Of a stretch of 47,574 nucleotides of DNA, positions 37,578 to 47,503 are shown piece by piece. This DNA is from Candidatus Omnitrophota bacterium (lineage in GTDB: Bacteria > Omnitrophota > Gorgyraeia > Zapsychrales > Fredricksoniimonadaceae): contig JADGCU010000009.1 of assembly GCA_015228785.1 (NCBI GenBank), forward strand, positions 1 to 47,574. Direction: 5' to 3'. A program made the position numbers and the translations under genes. Each line of letters starts with the position of its first letter. Within the stretch, counting starts at the first letter, position 1. Below the pieces are notes generated by a model. That model was not told where the DNA came from. It saw only the letters and a program-made list of their open reading frames with translations, and searched no databases.

Positions 37578-38597
37578 ATGCTCGGGAATCCTCTGCTTGG
37601 GATCGTTGTTCTGTTCTTTCTTATGTTTGGCGTGTCTTTTGCTGATGGAAACGCCAAAAAGGTCGTTGAGGCTCGCCCACTCTTTGGGACTGTTGTAACC
37701 ATGGAGGCTTGTTTATCTTCTGGAGAAGAAGATCTTCTTCGGAAAGCTATGGATCGAGCGTGGGAGTGTCTTGAGGGAATTCAAGTTCGGATGAATGTGT
37801 ATTCTCCCTCGAGTGAAGCTTCGCGTGTCAATCAGGCAAATGGCAAGGCGATTGAGGTCAGCACGGATCTTTATGATCTTATCAGTAGATCGAAGGAGTA
37901 TCAGGTTTTAACGGGTAAGGCCTTTGACATCACGATTTCTCCTTTGTCCCGACTTTGGAAGGAAAGCAGTAAGGCTCAACGATATCCTTCCAAAGAAGAT
38001 GTTTTGCGATCAAAGGGTTTTGTTGGTTCGGAGAAGATCGAGCTTTTAGATGGTCGAAAGATTCGTTTGCCGGAGGGGATGGCGATCGATCTCGGCGGGA
38101 ATGCTCCTGGATTTTCGACTGATGAAGTGGTGAAGATCCTTCATCAGGGAGGACTGAAGAACTTTTTGATAGATGTGGGGGGCGAGATTTATGCCTCAGG
38201 CGTCGGATGTGATGGGCGAAAATGGCGTATTGGTTCCAGTGATCCCGGTGGACATGGTAAATTTGTAGATGTGCTTGAGTTGCAGGACATGGCGGTTAGT
38301 ACATCAGGGGATCAAGAGAAATTCTTTGAGATCAAAGGCGAGCGTTTGTCTCATATCATTAATCCGTTGACGGGGTATCCTGTGCGCGGAGCAGCGAGTG
38401 TTACAGTCCTTGCTCCGACGACGATGGATGCGGATGTGCTCTCAACGGCTTTGTGTGTTTTGGGTCCTCAGGCGGGGTTGAAGCTGCTTTCTTCGCTTGG
38501 GAAAGGGTATGAGGCCATGATGTTGTGGCGGCGGGATGATGGAAGTTTTGAACGCTATGCTTCTGATGGGTATGATAGTTTTCGGCTTGTGAAGTAA
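37578..38597 (+). CDS. apbE: FAD:protein FMN transferase
   Basis: [66 protein letters not shown]-like [12 protein letters not shown]. Confidence 0.93.
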   Translation: MLGNPLLGIVVLFFLMFGVSFADGNAKKVVEARPLFGTVVTMEACLSSGEEDLLRKAMDRAWECLEGIQVRMNVYSPSSEASRVNQANGKAIEVSTDLYDLISRSKEYQVLTGKAFDITISPLSRLWKESSKAQRYPSKEDVLRSKGFVGSEKIELLDGRKIRLPEGMAIDLGGNAPGFSTDEVVKILHQGGLKNFLIDVGGEIYASGVGCDGRKWRIGSSDPGGHGKFVDVLELQDMAVSTSGDQEKFFEIKGERLSHIINPLTGYPVRGAASVTVLAPTTMDADVLSTALCVLGPQAGLKLLSSLGKGYEAMMLWRRDDGSFERYASDGYDSFRLVK

Positions 38598-38608
38598 TGG
38601 GGGAGGGT

Positions 38609-39424
38609 ATGAAACAGTATTTGGATCTTGTCAGACATGTTTTGGCGCATGGTGAAAAGAAGGAAGATCGCACAGGGACAGGCACGATTTCAGTCTTTGG
38701 TTATCAAATGCGTTTTGATCTTCGAGAAGGATTCCCGGTTGTTACGACCAAGAAGATCTTGTTTGATGCGGTTGTTTGGGAGTTGTTGTGGTTTTTGCGC
38801 GGTAGCACCAACGTCCATGATGATTTGGCGCAACATACGCCGATCTGGAATGCCTGGGCCAAGGAGAATGGGGAACTAGGGCCTATTTATGGGTATCAGT
38901 GGCGTAAGTGGGAGCGATTTGTTTGGGATGAGAAGTTGAAGAATTATCGCAAGGAGCATGTCGATCAAATTGTTCAGGCTATCGACATGATCAAGAATAA
39001 GCCTGATTCTCGTCGTATTATTGTGAGTGCTTGGAATGTATCGGATATTGAGAAAATGGCGCTTCCGCCGTGTCATTCTTTTTTTCAGTTTTATGTTGTG
39101 AATGGCCGTCTTGATTGCCAGCTTTATCAACGATCAGCTGATATTGCGCTTGGTGTTCCTTTTAATATTTCAAGTTATGCACTCTTGCTCAGTATGGTGG
39201 CGAAAGAGTGTGCTCTTAAGCCAGGATTTTTTGTTCATACGTTGGGGGATGCGCATATTTATGTGAATCATATCGAAGGGCTTCAGATTCAGCTGGAGCG
39301 GGCTCCTAAGGCATTGCCAAGTCTTGAGCTTGCGGATAAGAAAGTTTTAGATTTTAAGTTTGAAGATATCAAGCTGGTGGGCTATCAGCATGATCCGTTC
39401 ATCAAATTTCCTATAGCGGTGTGA
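38609..39424 (+). CDS. thyA: Thymidylate synthase
   Basis: [64 protein letters not shown]. Confidence 0.97.
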   Translation: MKQYLDLVRHVLAHGEKKEDRTGTGTISVFGYQMRFDLREGFPVVTTKKILFDAVVWELLWFLRGSTNVHDDLAQHTPIWNAWAKENGELGPIYGYQWRKWERFVWDEKLKNYRKEHVDQIVQAIDMIKNKPDSRRIIVSAWNVSDIEKMALPPCHSFFQFYVVNGRLDCQLYQRSADIALGVPFNISSYALLLSMVAKECALKPGFFVHTLGDAHIYVNHIEGLQIQLERAPKALPSLELADKKVLDFKFEDIKLVGYQHDPFIKFPIAV

Positions 39425-39426
39425 GT

Positions 39427-39960
39427 ATGAATAATTTTTCGATTATTGTCGCTGTTGATGACAAGATGGGCATAGGGCGAGCGAATGATCTTCCTTGGCG
39501 CTTGTCTTCTGATATGAAGCGCTTTAAGGAAGTGACGACAGCTGTTTATGTGCCAGGGACTCAGAATGTGGTTATTATGGGACGAAAAACTTGGGAGTCG
39601 CTGCCTAATAAGGTAAAACCGCTTCCAAATCGGATCAATGTTGTGATTACATCTCAGAAGGATTATCAACTGCCGCAAGGGGTTATGGCGTTTTCAGATT
39701 TGGATATGGCTATAAAATCTTTTAATTTTGGGCTTAAAATGCCTCATGGAGAGGTGTTTGTGATTGGTGGGGCTCAGATTTACTCTCAAGCAATTCAACA
39801 TCCACTTTGTAAGAAGCTTTATGTGACACATATTGCTGGGGATTATTCTTGCGATGTTGGATTTCCTCAAATTCCTCCTTCTTTTGTTTGCGTCGAGAAA
39901 AACACGCCTTTCAAAGAAAATGATCATCAGATGCGTTTCTGTATTTACGAAAAGTTCTGA
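39427..39960 (+). CDS. folA: Dihydrofolate reductase
   Basis: VAVDDKMGIGRANDLPWRLSSDMKRFKEVT, NVVIMGRKTWESLP, VFVIGGAQIYSQA. Confidence 0.95.
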   Translation: MNNFSIIVAVDDKMGIGRANDLPWRLSSDMKRFKEVTTAVYVPGTQNVVIMGRKTWESLPNKVKPLPNRINVVITSQKDYQLPQGVMAFSDLDMAIKSFNFGLKMPHGEVFVIGGAQIYSQAIQHPLCKKLYVTHIAGDYSCDVGFPQIPPSFVCVEKNTPFKENDHQMRFCIYEKF

Positions 39961-40224
39961 AAATTCTTATTTTAAGGTTGTAACTTATTGCTTTTAATAA
40001 GGATGCGTTTCTGAAAGAAAATGAATGTATATTTCAAGAAATAAGGAAACGTTTTCTCGGAAGTCATGGTTTTTTCTATAAGATCTTCTGTTAGAATAAG
40101 ATATCAGAAATCAAATCGGTTCGATAAAAACCCAATAACAAGGAGAATCAGTTCGCGTAATGGTGGTCTATGGGGTATACTCTCTTAGTTCCGTGTGATT
40201 TGTCATTTAACTAAGGTGAAATGA

Positions 40225-41400
40225 ATGGTTGGTCCTAAGGCTAAGAGACAGATTCTCCTTGTCGATGGCGATGTCTATGCTGTCAAAAATCTGATTCACG
40301 TGCTTGAAGAGCATGGTTTTGATACTCTTACTGCGACTTCAGCCCAGGGGACAATCCAGAAAGCAGAGAGTCTTGATATTGATATGATTCTTCTTGGGGA
40401 GCATCTTCCTGAGCAGGGGAGTCTAGGTGTTTGTCAGCGTTTAAAATCTAGCAGAAAAACAGAGCATATCCCCGTTATTCTTATAGCGGCGCATTCCGAG
40501 ACGGACATGAGGATCAAGGGGTATCATCTTGGGGCGGACGATTGTGTCGGGCGTGAGTGTGAGAAGGAAGAGCTTTTTGCGCGTATGGAGGCTATTTGGC
40601 GGCGTGGGAACGGGACATTTAAGGGGTTGCGTGAGGAGCGTCAGAGGAAAGTTGTTCAGGAGCTTACACGCATTATTGACGAAGGGCTTATCCAGCCTCA
40701 TTTTCAGCCTATTTATTTCTTAAAACCATTCCGTCTTTTTGGCTTAGAGGTATTGAGCCGTCCGATGGAAGGAACATTTATTACTAATGCCGAAGAGCTG
40801 TTCAAGTCTGCGATCAAGTATGATCTTTATTATCCGCTTGAGACGCTGTGCTGGCAAAAGGCCGTGGATATTGTTTCGAGTAAGACTAGAAATGAACATC
40901 TCTTCTTTAATTGTAGTCCTTATATTGTCGAGAACTCAAAATTTCCGTTTGTAAAATCTATATTTGAGAAGAGCCAGATTCCTTTTAACAAGGTTGTTCT
41001 GGAGATCACCGAGCGTTCATCGATCACAGAATACGGTCTCTTTTATGAGAGGTTGAATCAGTATCGTGAGCAGGGATTTAGTTTTGCCGTGGATGATGTG
41101 GGGGGCGGGTACGCGAGTCTCGAATCAATTGTGGCGACAAAGCCTGAGATCGTTAAGATTGATGCTCATATTGTCAGGAATCTTCATCAAGATTCAGTCA
41201 AGCGCAGTATTATTAAATTCATTGTTGCTTTTTGTAAAGAAAACGAGATCATTTCAATTGCTGAAGGGGTTGAGACTAAAGAGGAATTTGATGCGGTCAC
41301 TAGTTTAGAGGTTGATGCTGTTCAGGGATATTATCTATTTCGACCGACACATGAATTGAATCTTCATGCCATGCGCGATCTGTGCGTTAGCTTTGTATAA
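40225..41400 (+). CDS. Response regulator receiver-EAL domain protein (c-di-GMP phosphodiesterase-like)
   Basis: REC domain ILLVDGDVYAVKNLIHVL...; EAL-type GLEVLSRP, FAVDDVGGGYASLESI, KIDAHIVR, SIAEGVET. Confidence 0.88.
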   Translation: MVGPKAKRQILLVDGDVYAVKNLIHVLEEHGFDTLTATSAQGTIQKAESLDIDMILLGEHLPEQGSLGVCQRLKSSRKTEHIPVILIAAHSETDMRIKGYHLGADDCVGRECEKEELFARMEAIWRRGNGTFKGLREERQRKVVQELTRIIDEGLIQPHFQPIYFLKPFRLFGLEVLSRPMEGTFITNAEELFKSAIKYDLYYPLETLCWQKAVDIVSSKTRNEHLFFNCSPYIVENSKFPFVKSIFEKSQIPFNKVVLEITERSSITEYGLFYERLNQYREQGFSFAVDDVGGGYASLESIVATKPEIVKIDAHIVRNLHQDSVKRSIIKFIVAFCKENEIISIAEGVETKEEFDAVTSLEVDAVQGYYLFRPTHELNLHAMRDLCVSFV

Positions 41401-41449
41401 TTCTTCAATAAACTTTCCGTAAGAATCTAAAATCAGATAGAATAAGACT

Positions 41450-42949
41450 ATGTTAGAGACTCGTTCGTGCGGTATTTTGTGTCATATTTCTTCCTTGCCA
41501 TCGTCGTTTGGTATTGGGGACCTGGGGCCGGAGGCATATCGTTTTGTTGATTTTCTTTCAAAATCTGGTCAACGGTGGTGGCAGATTTTGCCGATCAACC
41601 CAACAGAACCGGGGCTTGCCAATTCCCCTTACAGTAGTTTTTCCGCATTTGCGGGTAATCCACTTTTTATCAGCCCTGAACTTTTGGTCAAGGAAGGGTT
41701 TTTGGATAAGAATGATATTGTGGGTCTGACGTTGATCCCCGGGGATAAGGTGGATTATGAAGCAGCGGCTGCGGTGAGGGAGGCGCTGGTCAATAAGGCG
41801 TACGCACGGCATTGTTCTCGTTGGCTCAGGTCGCGTAGTTTTGAGAATTTTTGTGTTCGTGAGTCCAGTTGGTTGAATGATTTTTCGCTTTTTGTCGTCA
41901 TGAAGCGTCATTTTCATGGAGTTTCCTGGTCAGACTGGGCGGTTGATTTGCGTGACCGAGATCCTGGGGCCCTTGATGATTTTTCTGCTGGACATGCTAT
42001 AAGTATTGATCGGGAAAAGTTTGCGCAATATCTTTTCTTTCGTCAATGGGCGGCCTTGGGGGCGTATTGTTCCCGTAAGGACGTTGGGCTGATCGGGGAT
42101 ATCCCTATCTATGTAAATTACGATAGCGCGGATGTTTGGGTTCATCCTGATCTTTTCAAGCTTGATGGTGATCATCGTCAGACGTTTGTTGCCGGGGTTC
42201 CACCGGATTATTTTAGTAAGGATGGCCAGCGTTGGGGGAATCCGGTTTATGACTGGGACCGATTGCGTCAGATTGATTTTTCGTGGTGGGTTCATCGTGT
42301 ACGGCATAATCTCGCTCTTTTTGATGCGGTCAGGGTTGATCATTTTCGTGGATTTGTAAAGTGTTGGGAGATCCCGGCAAAAGAAAAGACCGCGATTCGG
42401 GGTGCTTGGCGTGATGTTCCGGGAGAAGAAATTTTTAAGACCCTACAACGTCATTTTCCGAAGTTGCCTATCATTGCCGAGGATCTGGGAATTATTACCA
42501 AGGATGTTGATGCCCTCAAGGAAAAGTTTGGCTTTCCTGGTATGTGCGTTCTTATGTTCGCTTTTCATAATGAGTATAAAGAAAGCCGTGATTTCCCTCA
42601 GAATTATAAACCTGGGAGCGTTGTTTATACCGGGACGCATGACAACAATACGATCTGCGGTTGGTATCAGAATGACCTTTCTGATATTGAAAAGAAAAAC
42701 ATCTTAGAATATTTTGGCAGAGAGATCGATCCCTCTGAAATCAATTGGGTCATGATTGAGGAGGCGATGAAGTCCGTGGCAAATATTGCGATCATTCCTC
42801 TGCAGGATCTTTTGGGTTTAGGAGGGGAGGCTCGTATGAATCGGCCTTCTACGGTTAAAGGGAATTGGTTGTGGCGTTGTGTTCCTGGGGTTTTGGGCAA
42901 GGATCTGTCTCGTCGATTGGCAAACATAACAATAAAGAGTAATAGATAG
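41450..42949 (+). CDS. malQ: 4-alpha-glucanotransferase (GH77)
   Basis: CHISSLPSSFGIGDLGPEAYRFVDFL, DIPIYVNYDSADVW, RVDHFRGFVKCWEIP, IAEDLGIIT, YTGTHDNNT. Confidence 0.96.
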   Translation: MLETRSCGILCHISSLPSSFGIGDLGPEAYRFVDFLSKSGQRWWQILPINPTEPGLANSPYSSFSAFAGNPLFISPELLVKEGFLDKNDIVGLTLIPGDKVDYEAAAAVREALVNKAYARHCSRWLRSRSFENFCVRESSWLNDFSLFVVMKRHFHGVSWSDWAVDLRDRDPGALDDFSAGHAISIDREKFAQYLFFRQWAALGAYCSRKDVGLIGDIPIYVNYDSADVWVHPDLFKLDGDHRQTFVAGVPPDYFSKDGQRWGNPVYDWDRLRQIDFSWWVHRVRHNLALFDAVRVDHFRGFVKCWEIPAKEKTAIRGAWRDVPGEEIFKTLQRHFPKLPIIAEDLGIITKDVDALKEKFGFPGMCVLMFAFHNEYKESRDFPQNYKPGSVVYTGTHDNNTICGWYQNDLSDIEKKNILEYFGREIDPSEINWVMIEEAMKSVANIAIIPLQDLLGLGGEARMNRPSTVKGNWLWRCVPGVLGKDLSRRLANITIKSNR

Positions 42950-43003
42950 TTTTATTATATTTTATTGAGTCTTAAAAATCAGAGTGTTAGAATGAAAGCC
43001 ATC

Positions 43004-43531
43004 ATGAAATATCGGATGGCTTTTTTATTTTTTTTGTTGATCATTTCTTTTCAGGGATGTCTTTGGCCTTTTAACGGCGCGGGGAAATCTGCTGAATCTC
43101 TATTTCCGGTTTCTGTTGAGATTTTAAATGAGTCCTCTTTTAAAAGAGAGGGAGCGATCGTTTTTGTTCCATTTGTCGCAGGTCCTGATGCTGTGGCAGG
43201 GGCAGAGGTTGATCGTTTGGCGCTTGTGATCGTTAAGAGTGCTGCTGATGCCCTTGCGTATTCTCCATCTACTTTAAGGATCTCAACGGAAGAGGATTTG
43301 AGTGGTGCTGTATATGTTTTGGATGGGCGTATTGAAGAGTTCCGGCTTCCTTCTGGGTTGGCGCTAACTCGAAAGAACGGTGTTTTGAGAATCAAGGGGG
43401 AGCTTCGTCGTCAAGATACGGGTGAGGTGATGGCTCTTATTTCAGGGTGGAAGTCTTTTAGGAAAACGCAGGAAGTGCCTCAGGTGGCTAGTGAGATTGG
43501 CCAAGGCATTGCCGAGGGATTGTTGAGGTAA
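43004..43531 (+). CDS. Putative lipoprotein
   Basis: MKYRMAFLFFLLIISFQGCLWPF lipobox-like; start re-assigned to 43004. Confidence 0.6.
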   Translation: MKYRMAFLFFLLIISFQGCLWPFNGAGKSAESLFPVSVEILNESSFKREGAIVFVPFVAGPDAVAGAEVDRLALVIVKSAADALAYSPSTLRISTEEDLSGAVYVLDGRIEEFRLPSGLALTRKNGVLRIKGELRRQDTGEVMALISGWKSFRKTQEVPQVASEIGQGIAEGLLR

Positions 43532-43540
43532 GGAGAGAGC

Positions 43541-44509
43541 GTGATTATTGTTACAGGTGGAGCGGGGTTTATTGGTAGTTGTATTGTGTCCAGGCTTAAT
43601 GAACTGGGGCATAGGGATATAATCATTGTTGATCATTGGGATGAACAGGGTTTGAAGAAGAAGAATCTTGTTGGAAAATCCTTTCAGAAGTTTTTTGACA
43701 AGACGGATTTTTTGAGCCTTGTTTTGGCGGATAAGATTGAAGGGGAGATTTCCTGCATCATTCATATGGGCGCTTGTTCTTCGACGACAGGGCAGGATTG
43801 GGAATATTATTTAAGGAATAATTTTGAGTATTCTTGTCATATGGCGCAGTTTGCATTGAAGAAAAAGGCGCGGTTTATTTATGCTAGTTCTGCGGCTACT
43901 TATGGTGATGGCGAGAACGGATATTCTGATGATCAGTCGGCTATTTTGTCTTGTAAGCCTCTTAATTTTTATGGCACCTCTAAACAAATGTTTGATGAGT
44001 GGATCCTTCAGGAAGATCTTTACGCTCAGGTAGTCGGGCTTAAATTCTTCAATGTCTTTGGCCCGAATGAATATCACAAGGGGGAGATGAGAAGCGTTAT
44101 TGCCAAGGCTTATGGAAGGGTTGTTGGTGAAGGAAGGATGAGTCTTTTTAAGTCGCATCGTGAAGGATTTGGAGATGGTGAACAGAAGAGGGATTTTATT
44201 TATGTGAAGGATGCGGTGGATATCGTTCGTTTTTTTATGGAGCATTCACAGATTAATGGTATTTTTAATGTAGGGACAGGACAGGCAAGGTCATGGAATG
44301 ATTTGGCTCATGCACTTTTTGATGCTGCTGGAAAGAAATTACAGATTGAGTATGTTGATATGCCGGAACAGTTGCGTTCCCGATATCAATATTTTACACA
44401 AGCGGATATGGCTAATTTACGTCGGGTTGGATATGAAAGATCTTTCACGTCTCTCGAGTTGGCGATTTCGGATTATGTGCGGTATTTGAAAGACGAGGCT
44501 TTTCTGTAA
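43541..44509 (+). CDS. hldD: ADP-L-glycero-D-manno-heptose-6-epimerase-like (GTG start)
   Basis: IIVTGGAGFIGSCIVSRLNELG, IIHMGACSSTTGQDWEY, YGTSKQMFDEWI, FFNVFGPNEYHKGEMRSVIAKAY. Confidence 0.93.
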   Translation: MIIVTGGAGFIGSCIVSRLNELGHRDIIIVDHWDEQGLKKKNLVGKSFQKFFDKTDFLSLVLADKIEGEISCIIHMGACSSTTGQDWEYYLRNNFEYSCHMAQFALKKKARFIYASSAATYGDGENGYSDDQSAILSCKPLNFYGTSKQMFDEWILQEDLYAQVVGLKFFNVFGPNEYHKGEMRSVIAKAYGRVVGEGRMSLFKSHREGFGDGEQKRDFIYVKDAVDIVRFFMEHSQINGIFNVGTGQARSWNDLAHALFDAAGKKLQIEYVDMPEQLRSRYQYFTQADMANLRRVGYERSFTSLELAISDYVRYLKDEAFL

Positions 44510-44521
44510 AGGGGTGATGAT

Positions 44522-45712
44522 ATGTGGGTGGTCTTTTTATTGATTGGCGTTCTGGTTTTTGCGTTATGTTTATTTGGTTGGTTGTTTTTTAAGATAAAGG
44601 CAAAAAGGGCGGCAGCCTTGAATGCCGGGGGAGTTCCTTCGATTAATGCGGGTCTTGGCAAATTTAAACCTCCAGAATTCCCTGGGAAAAAGAGTTTTGG
44701 CCCTTCTTTTCGGCCTTTGAATTCGTTGAAGAAAGATATTCTTCAGCCACAAGGTGTAGGATTAGATAAAGGTGGTTCTTTGGCGCAACCAACAATGTCT
44801 GCGTCTTTTTCGCCACAAGCGTCTGCTCCTGCTCCTGCTGCTTCTGCTATTGTTCCTGTTCCTAGCCCTTTAGCGTTGAAAGATTCCTTGATAGATGAAA
44901 AATTGATCGTTAGGGATAATGAGATTCAACAGCTTCAGGAAGAGCTTAAGAATGTCCGGGAAAAGGGTGAAGATCGGGTTCGTCAGGCCTTGGAAACGCT
45001 CAATAAGCTTCATGAAGAGAATGACCGGCTTCTGGGAGACATGGAACGTTTTCGATCTGAATGGGCTAAGGCTTCAGGGGATACGGAGGCGCTGAATCAG
45101 TTGCGTCAGGAAAATGTAGAGTTTAAGGCCCAACTTGAGGTAGCTTCGCAGAGCCAAAAAGAGGTTCAGGAGCAAATAGAATCTTTGCGTCAGGTCTCAA
45201 GTAGTCAATTGGCTAAGGCGAATGAAATGATTGCGCGTTTGGAAAAGGAGACGCAGGGATTGAGGTCTTCTTCTGATGATTTTTCTGCACGTGAGGCCGC
45301 TGTTGGCGGGATTCGTGAGGAGTATCAAAAGCAGATCAGTGATCTTCGCGGAGAAATCGATTTGCTTCAACGAGATAATGAGGCGCTTAAGAAAGCGCAG
45401 GCGGGGGTGCATCTTCAGAATGAGAATGTGTCCGGCAAAGAAGATGTTCATGGTCTGGAGCAGGTGAATGGCGCCCTTGAGGAGAAGAATAAATTTTTAC
45501 AGTATGAGCTGACCAAGAGTCGTGCGCAGGCTTCGGGATTTGAGCGTATTTGTGAGGGGAGTAAAAAGCGTCTTGAGGATATGGCCAATGATATCCGTTC
45601 GCTTGAGCAAGAGAAGGAAGTATTGAAGCGTAAGGCTGGGGATCTTGAAAAGAATCTGGAGTCTTTGAGAAAAACGAATCCTTCTACGGGTAACCCTCAT
45701 GCTAATTTTTAA
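44522..45712 (+). CDS. Membrane-anchored coiled-coil protein
   Basis: N-terminal TM helix, Pro/Ala linker, long heptad-rich C-terminus. Confidence 0.65.
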   Translation: MWVVFLLIGVLVFALCLFGWLFFKIKAKRAAALNAGGVPSINAGLGKFKPPEFPGKKSFGPSFRPLNSLKKDILQPQGVGLDKGGSLAQPTMSASFSPQASAPAPAASAIVPVPSPLALKDSLIDEKLIVRDNEIQQLQEELKNVREKGEDRVRQALETLNKLHEENDRLLGDMERFRSEWAKASGDTEALNQLRQENVEFKAQLEVASQSQKEVQEQIESLRQVSSSQLAKANEMIARLEKETQGLRSSSDDFSAREAAVGGIREEYQKQISDLRGEIDLLQRDNEALKKAQAGVHLQNENVSGKEDVHGLEQVNGALEEKNKFLQYELTKSRAQASGFERICEGSKKRLEDMANDIRSLEQEKEVLKRKAGDLEKNLESLRKTNPSTGNPHANF

Positions 45713-45790
45713 ATTCGTGAAAATTGCAACAACAGTATTCTGATAAAGAATCCTTGAAAACAAAAGGGCGTTTGTTATAATCCGAACATT

Positions 45791-46195
45791 ATGAAGAAAC
45801 TTATTGTGATTTTTTCTTTTGTTTTTTGTTCAGGGTGCGCGACTCTTTGGGATGCTCCTAAGAATATTGTTGGTTTTTCCACAAAGGACATGGAGGACGC
45901 GCGTTCAGAATCTTTGTATCAGTCATACCAAGGCGATTTTCTGGGAATTTTTCAGGCGATTATTGAAATTGCTAATGAAAATAAATATTATGTTTTTTCT
46001 CAGGATGAAGTTCGCGGGATGGCTATTATTATGAATATTCCGGGGGCTGTTGATACGACAGAAGTTGGGGTATTTTTGACGTCTTTGGATACTGGGAACG
46101 TGAAGGTTGAGCTTTCATCGCGTAGCGCTCCTGCAAAAAAGACCGTTGCTCAGGTTCTTTTTCTTGACCTAGGGAAGAAATTCAAGAAAATTTAA
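45791..46195 (+). CDS. Putative small lipoprotein
   Basis: MKKLIVIFSFVFCSGCATLW lipobox. Confidence 0.65.
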   Translation: MKKLIVIFSFVFCSGCATLWDAPKNIVGFSTKDMEDARSESLYQSYQGDFLGIFQAIIEIANENKYYVFSQDEVRGMAIIMNIPGAVDTTEVGVFLTSLDTGNVKVELSSRSAPAKKTVAQVLFLDLGKKFKKI

Positions 46196-46216
46196 CTATA
46201 AGTAGCCTCTTTTATT

Positions 46217-46245
46217 AAGCCCGGGTTTTTTGCCCGGGTTTTTTA
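46217..46245 (+). terminator. Rho-independent terminator
   Basis: aagcccgggttttttgcccgggttttttatt; cccggg-type stem with T-run. Confidence 0.8.
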
Positions 46246-46320
46246 TTATATATAAGAGAGAAAAAGAGCTTGGTTTATGAAGCTTGACAATATATATCTA
46301 TATATATTAGAATTTAATAA

Positions 46321-46908
46321 ATGAATATACGTAATATAAAGAAAATAAAGAATAAAATTATTTCAATTGGGCGCTTGTTGTGGGAAAAGGATTTGGTCGG
46401 TGGATGGAATGGCAACATTAGTTCGCGGGTGAATGACAAGTGTATTTTGTTGACAGGGCGCGGTACATGTTTGGGGTATTTGAAGGAAGAGGACATTGTT
46501 CTTTTAGATCTTAATGGCGTTGTTCTTGACGGGGTTGAGGCCTCAAGCGAGAAGCTATTGCATTTGGATGTTTATAAAAATTTTTCGGATATTCAAGCCG
46601 TTGTCCATACGCATACGGTTTTTACAAACGCCTTTTTCTTGGAGCATGAGTTTTTTATTCCGTCGACATTTGAGGGGGAATATGTTTTGGGCAAGGTTTT
46701 TTCTGTTGAGCAGAATTCGGTTAATGTGAAGGACTCTGCTCCTGTTGTGGAGCGATTAAGGACGAATAAGGTGGTTGTTCTTAAACGTCACGGGGTTGTT
46801 TCTATAGGTAAAGATCCTTTTGATTGCTTTGCGCGAATTCAGGTGCTTGAGGAGCAGCTCAAGGTAGAAGCCATGCGGGCACTTTTTTCTATAAGAAAAG
46901 TTGATTAA
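46321..46908 (+). CDS. Class II aldolase/adducin family protein
   Basis: IGRLLWEKDLVGGWNGNISSRVNDKCILLTGRG, AVVHTHTVFTNAF, VVVLKRHGVVSIGKDPFDCF. Confidence 0.9.
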   Translation: MNIRNIKKIKNKIISIGRLLWEKDLVGGWNGNISSRVNDKCILLTGRGTCLGYLKEEDIVLLDLNGVVLDGVEASSEKLLHLDVYKNFSDIQAVVHTHTVFTNAFFLEHEFFIPSTFEGEYVLGKVFSVEQNSVNVKDSAPVVERLRTNKVVVLKRHGVVSIGKDPFDCFARIQVLEEQLKVEAMRALFSIRKVD

Positions 46909-46944
46909 TATATAGAGTTTTAATTAGGATCAAAGGGGGAGGAT

Positions 46945-47178
46945 ATGGATAAGACGATCTCTGTGTTTCAGAAAAATAAGTTTCAGGAGGTGCGCGTCGG
47001 TATTCGGGAGTTTAAGGGTAACGACTTGATCGATATTCGTACATGGACGATGACCCAGGGAGCCAATGAGATGGTTCCGACGGCTAAGGGGGTCACTATT
47101 AACATTCACCTTTTGCCTGATTTGAGAAAGGCCCTTGAAGAGGCGGAAAAAATACTTAAAGAAAACAAGATGCTTTGA
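46945..47178 (+). CDS. PC4/p15-like transcriptional coactivator (ssDNA-binding) protein
   Basis: VRVGIREFKGNDLIDIRTWTM...PTAKGVTINIHLLPDLRKALEEAE. Confidence 0.85.
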   Translation: MDKTISVFQKNKFQEVRVGIREFKGNDLIDIRTWTMTQGANEMVPTAKGVTINIHLLPDLRKALEEAEKILKENKML

Positions 47179-47179
47179 T

Positions 47180-47208
47180 TTGACAAAACGTTCTTTGTGT
47201 TGTATGCT
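47180..47208 (+). promoter_or_regulatory. rRNA operon promoter 1, TTGACA-N17-TATGCT
   Basis: TTGACA 47180-47185, TATGCT 47203-47208. Confidence 0.7.
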
Positions 47209-47389
47209 TGTGGCCGTTCTTTCTTCTACGCAGTTGATGCTTCAGGTTTGTATAGGGCAGTAACCGCTGGTTCCCAAAAGATTTAGCGCTTTGTCAGAGG
47301 GTGGATTTTTCATTTCCCCCTGATATTTATTTGTCGGCATAGATTTTTCCGACGATAAGTCAGGAGTGAAAAAAGATATGGAAAAATCC

Positions 47390-47418
47390 TTGACAAAAGA
47401 TTTCATATTTGGTAATCT
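47390..47418 (+). promoter_or_regulatory. rRNA operon promoter 2, TTGACA-N17-TAATCT
   Basis: TTGACA 47390-47395, TAATCT 47413-47418. Confidence 0.75.
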
Positions 47419-47454
47419 TGTTGCCCTCTGAAGAAGAGATTTTGATTCACACAT

Positions 47455-47468
47455 GTTCTTTGACAACT
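47455..47468 (+). promoter_or_regulatory. boxA-like antitermination element in rRNA leader
   Basis: gttctttgacaact, similar to boxA leaders upstream of 16S genes. Confidence 0.5.
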
Positions 47469-47503
47469 TATTACCCATAAAGAAATTCAATTTAGCCAAG
47501 TTC

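Noticed and set aside
39961-40224. 260-bp intergenic region between folA and the EAL gene as an ncRNA
   Set aside because: AT-rich, contains possible promoter pieces but no convincing conserved structure visible by eye.
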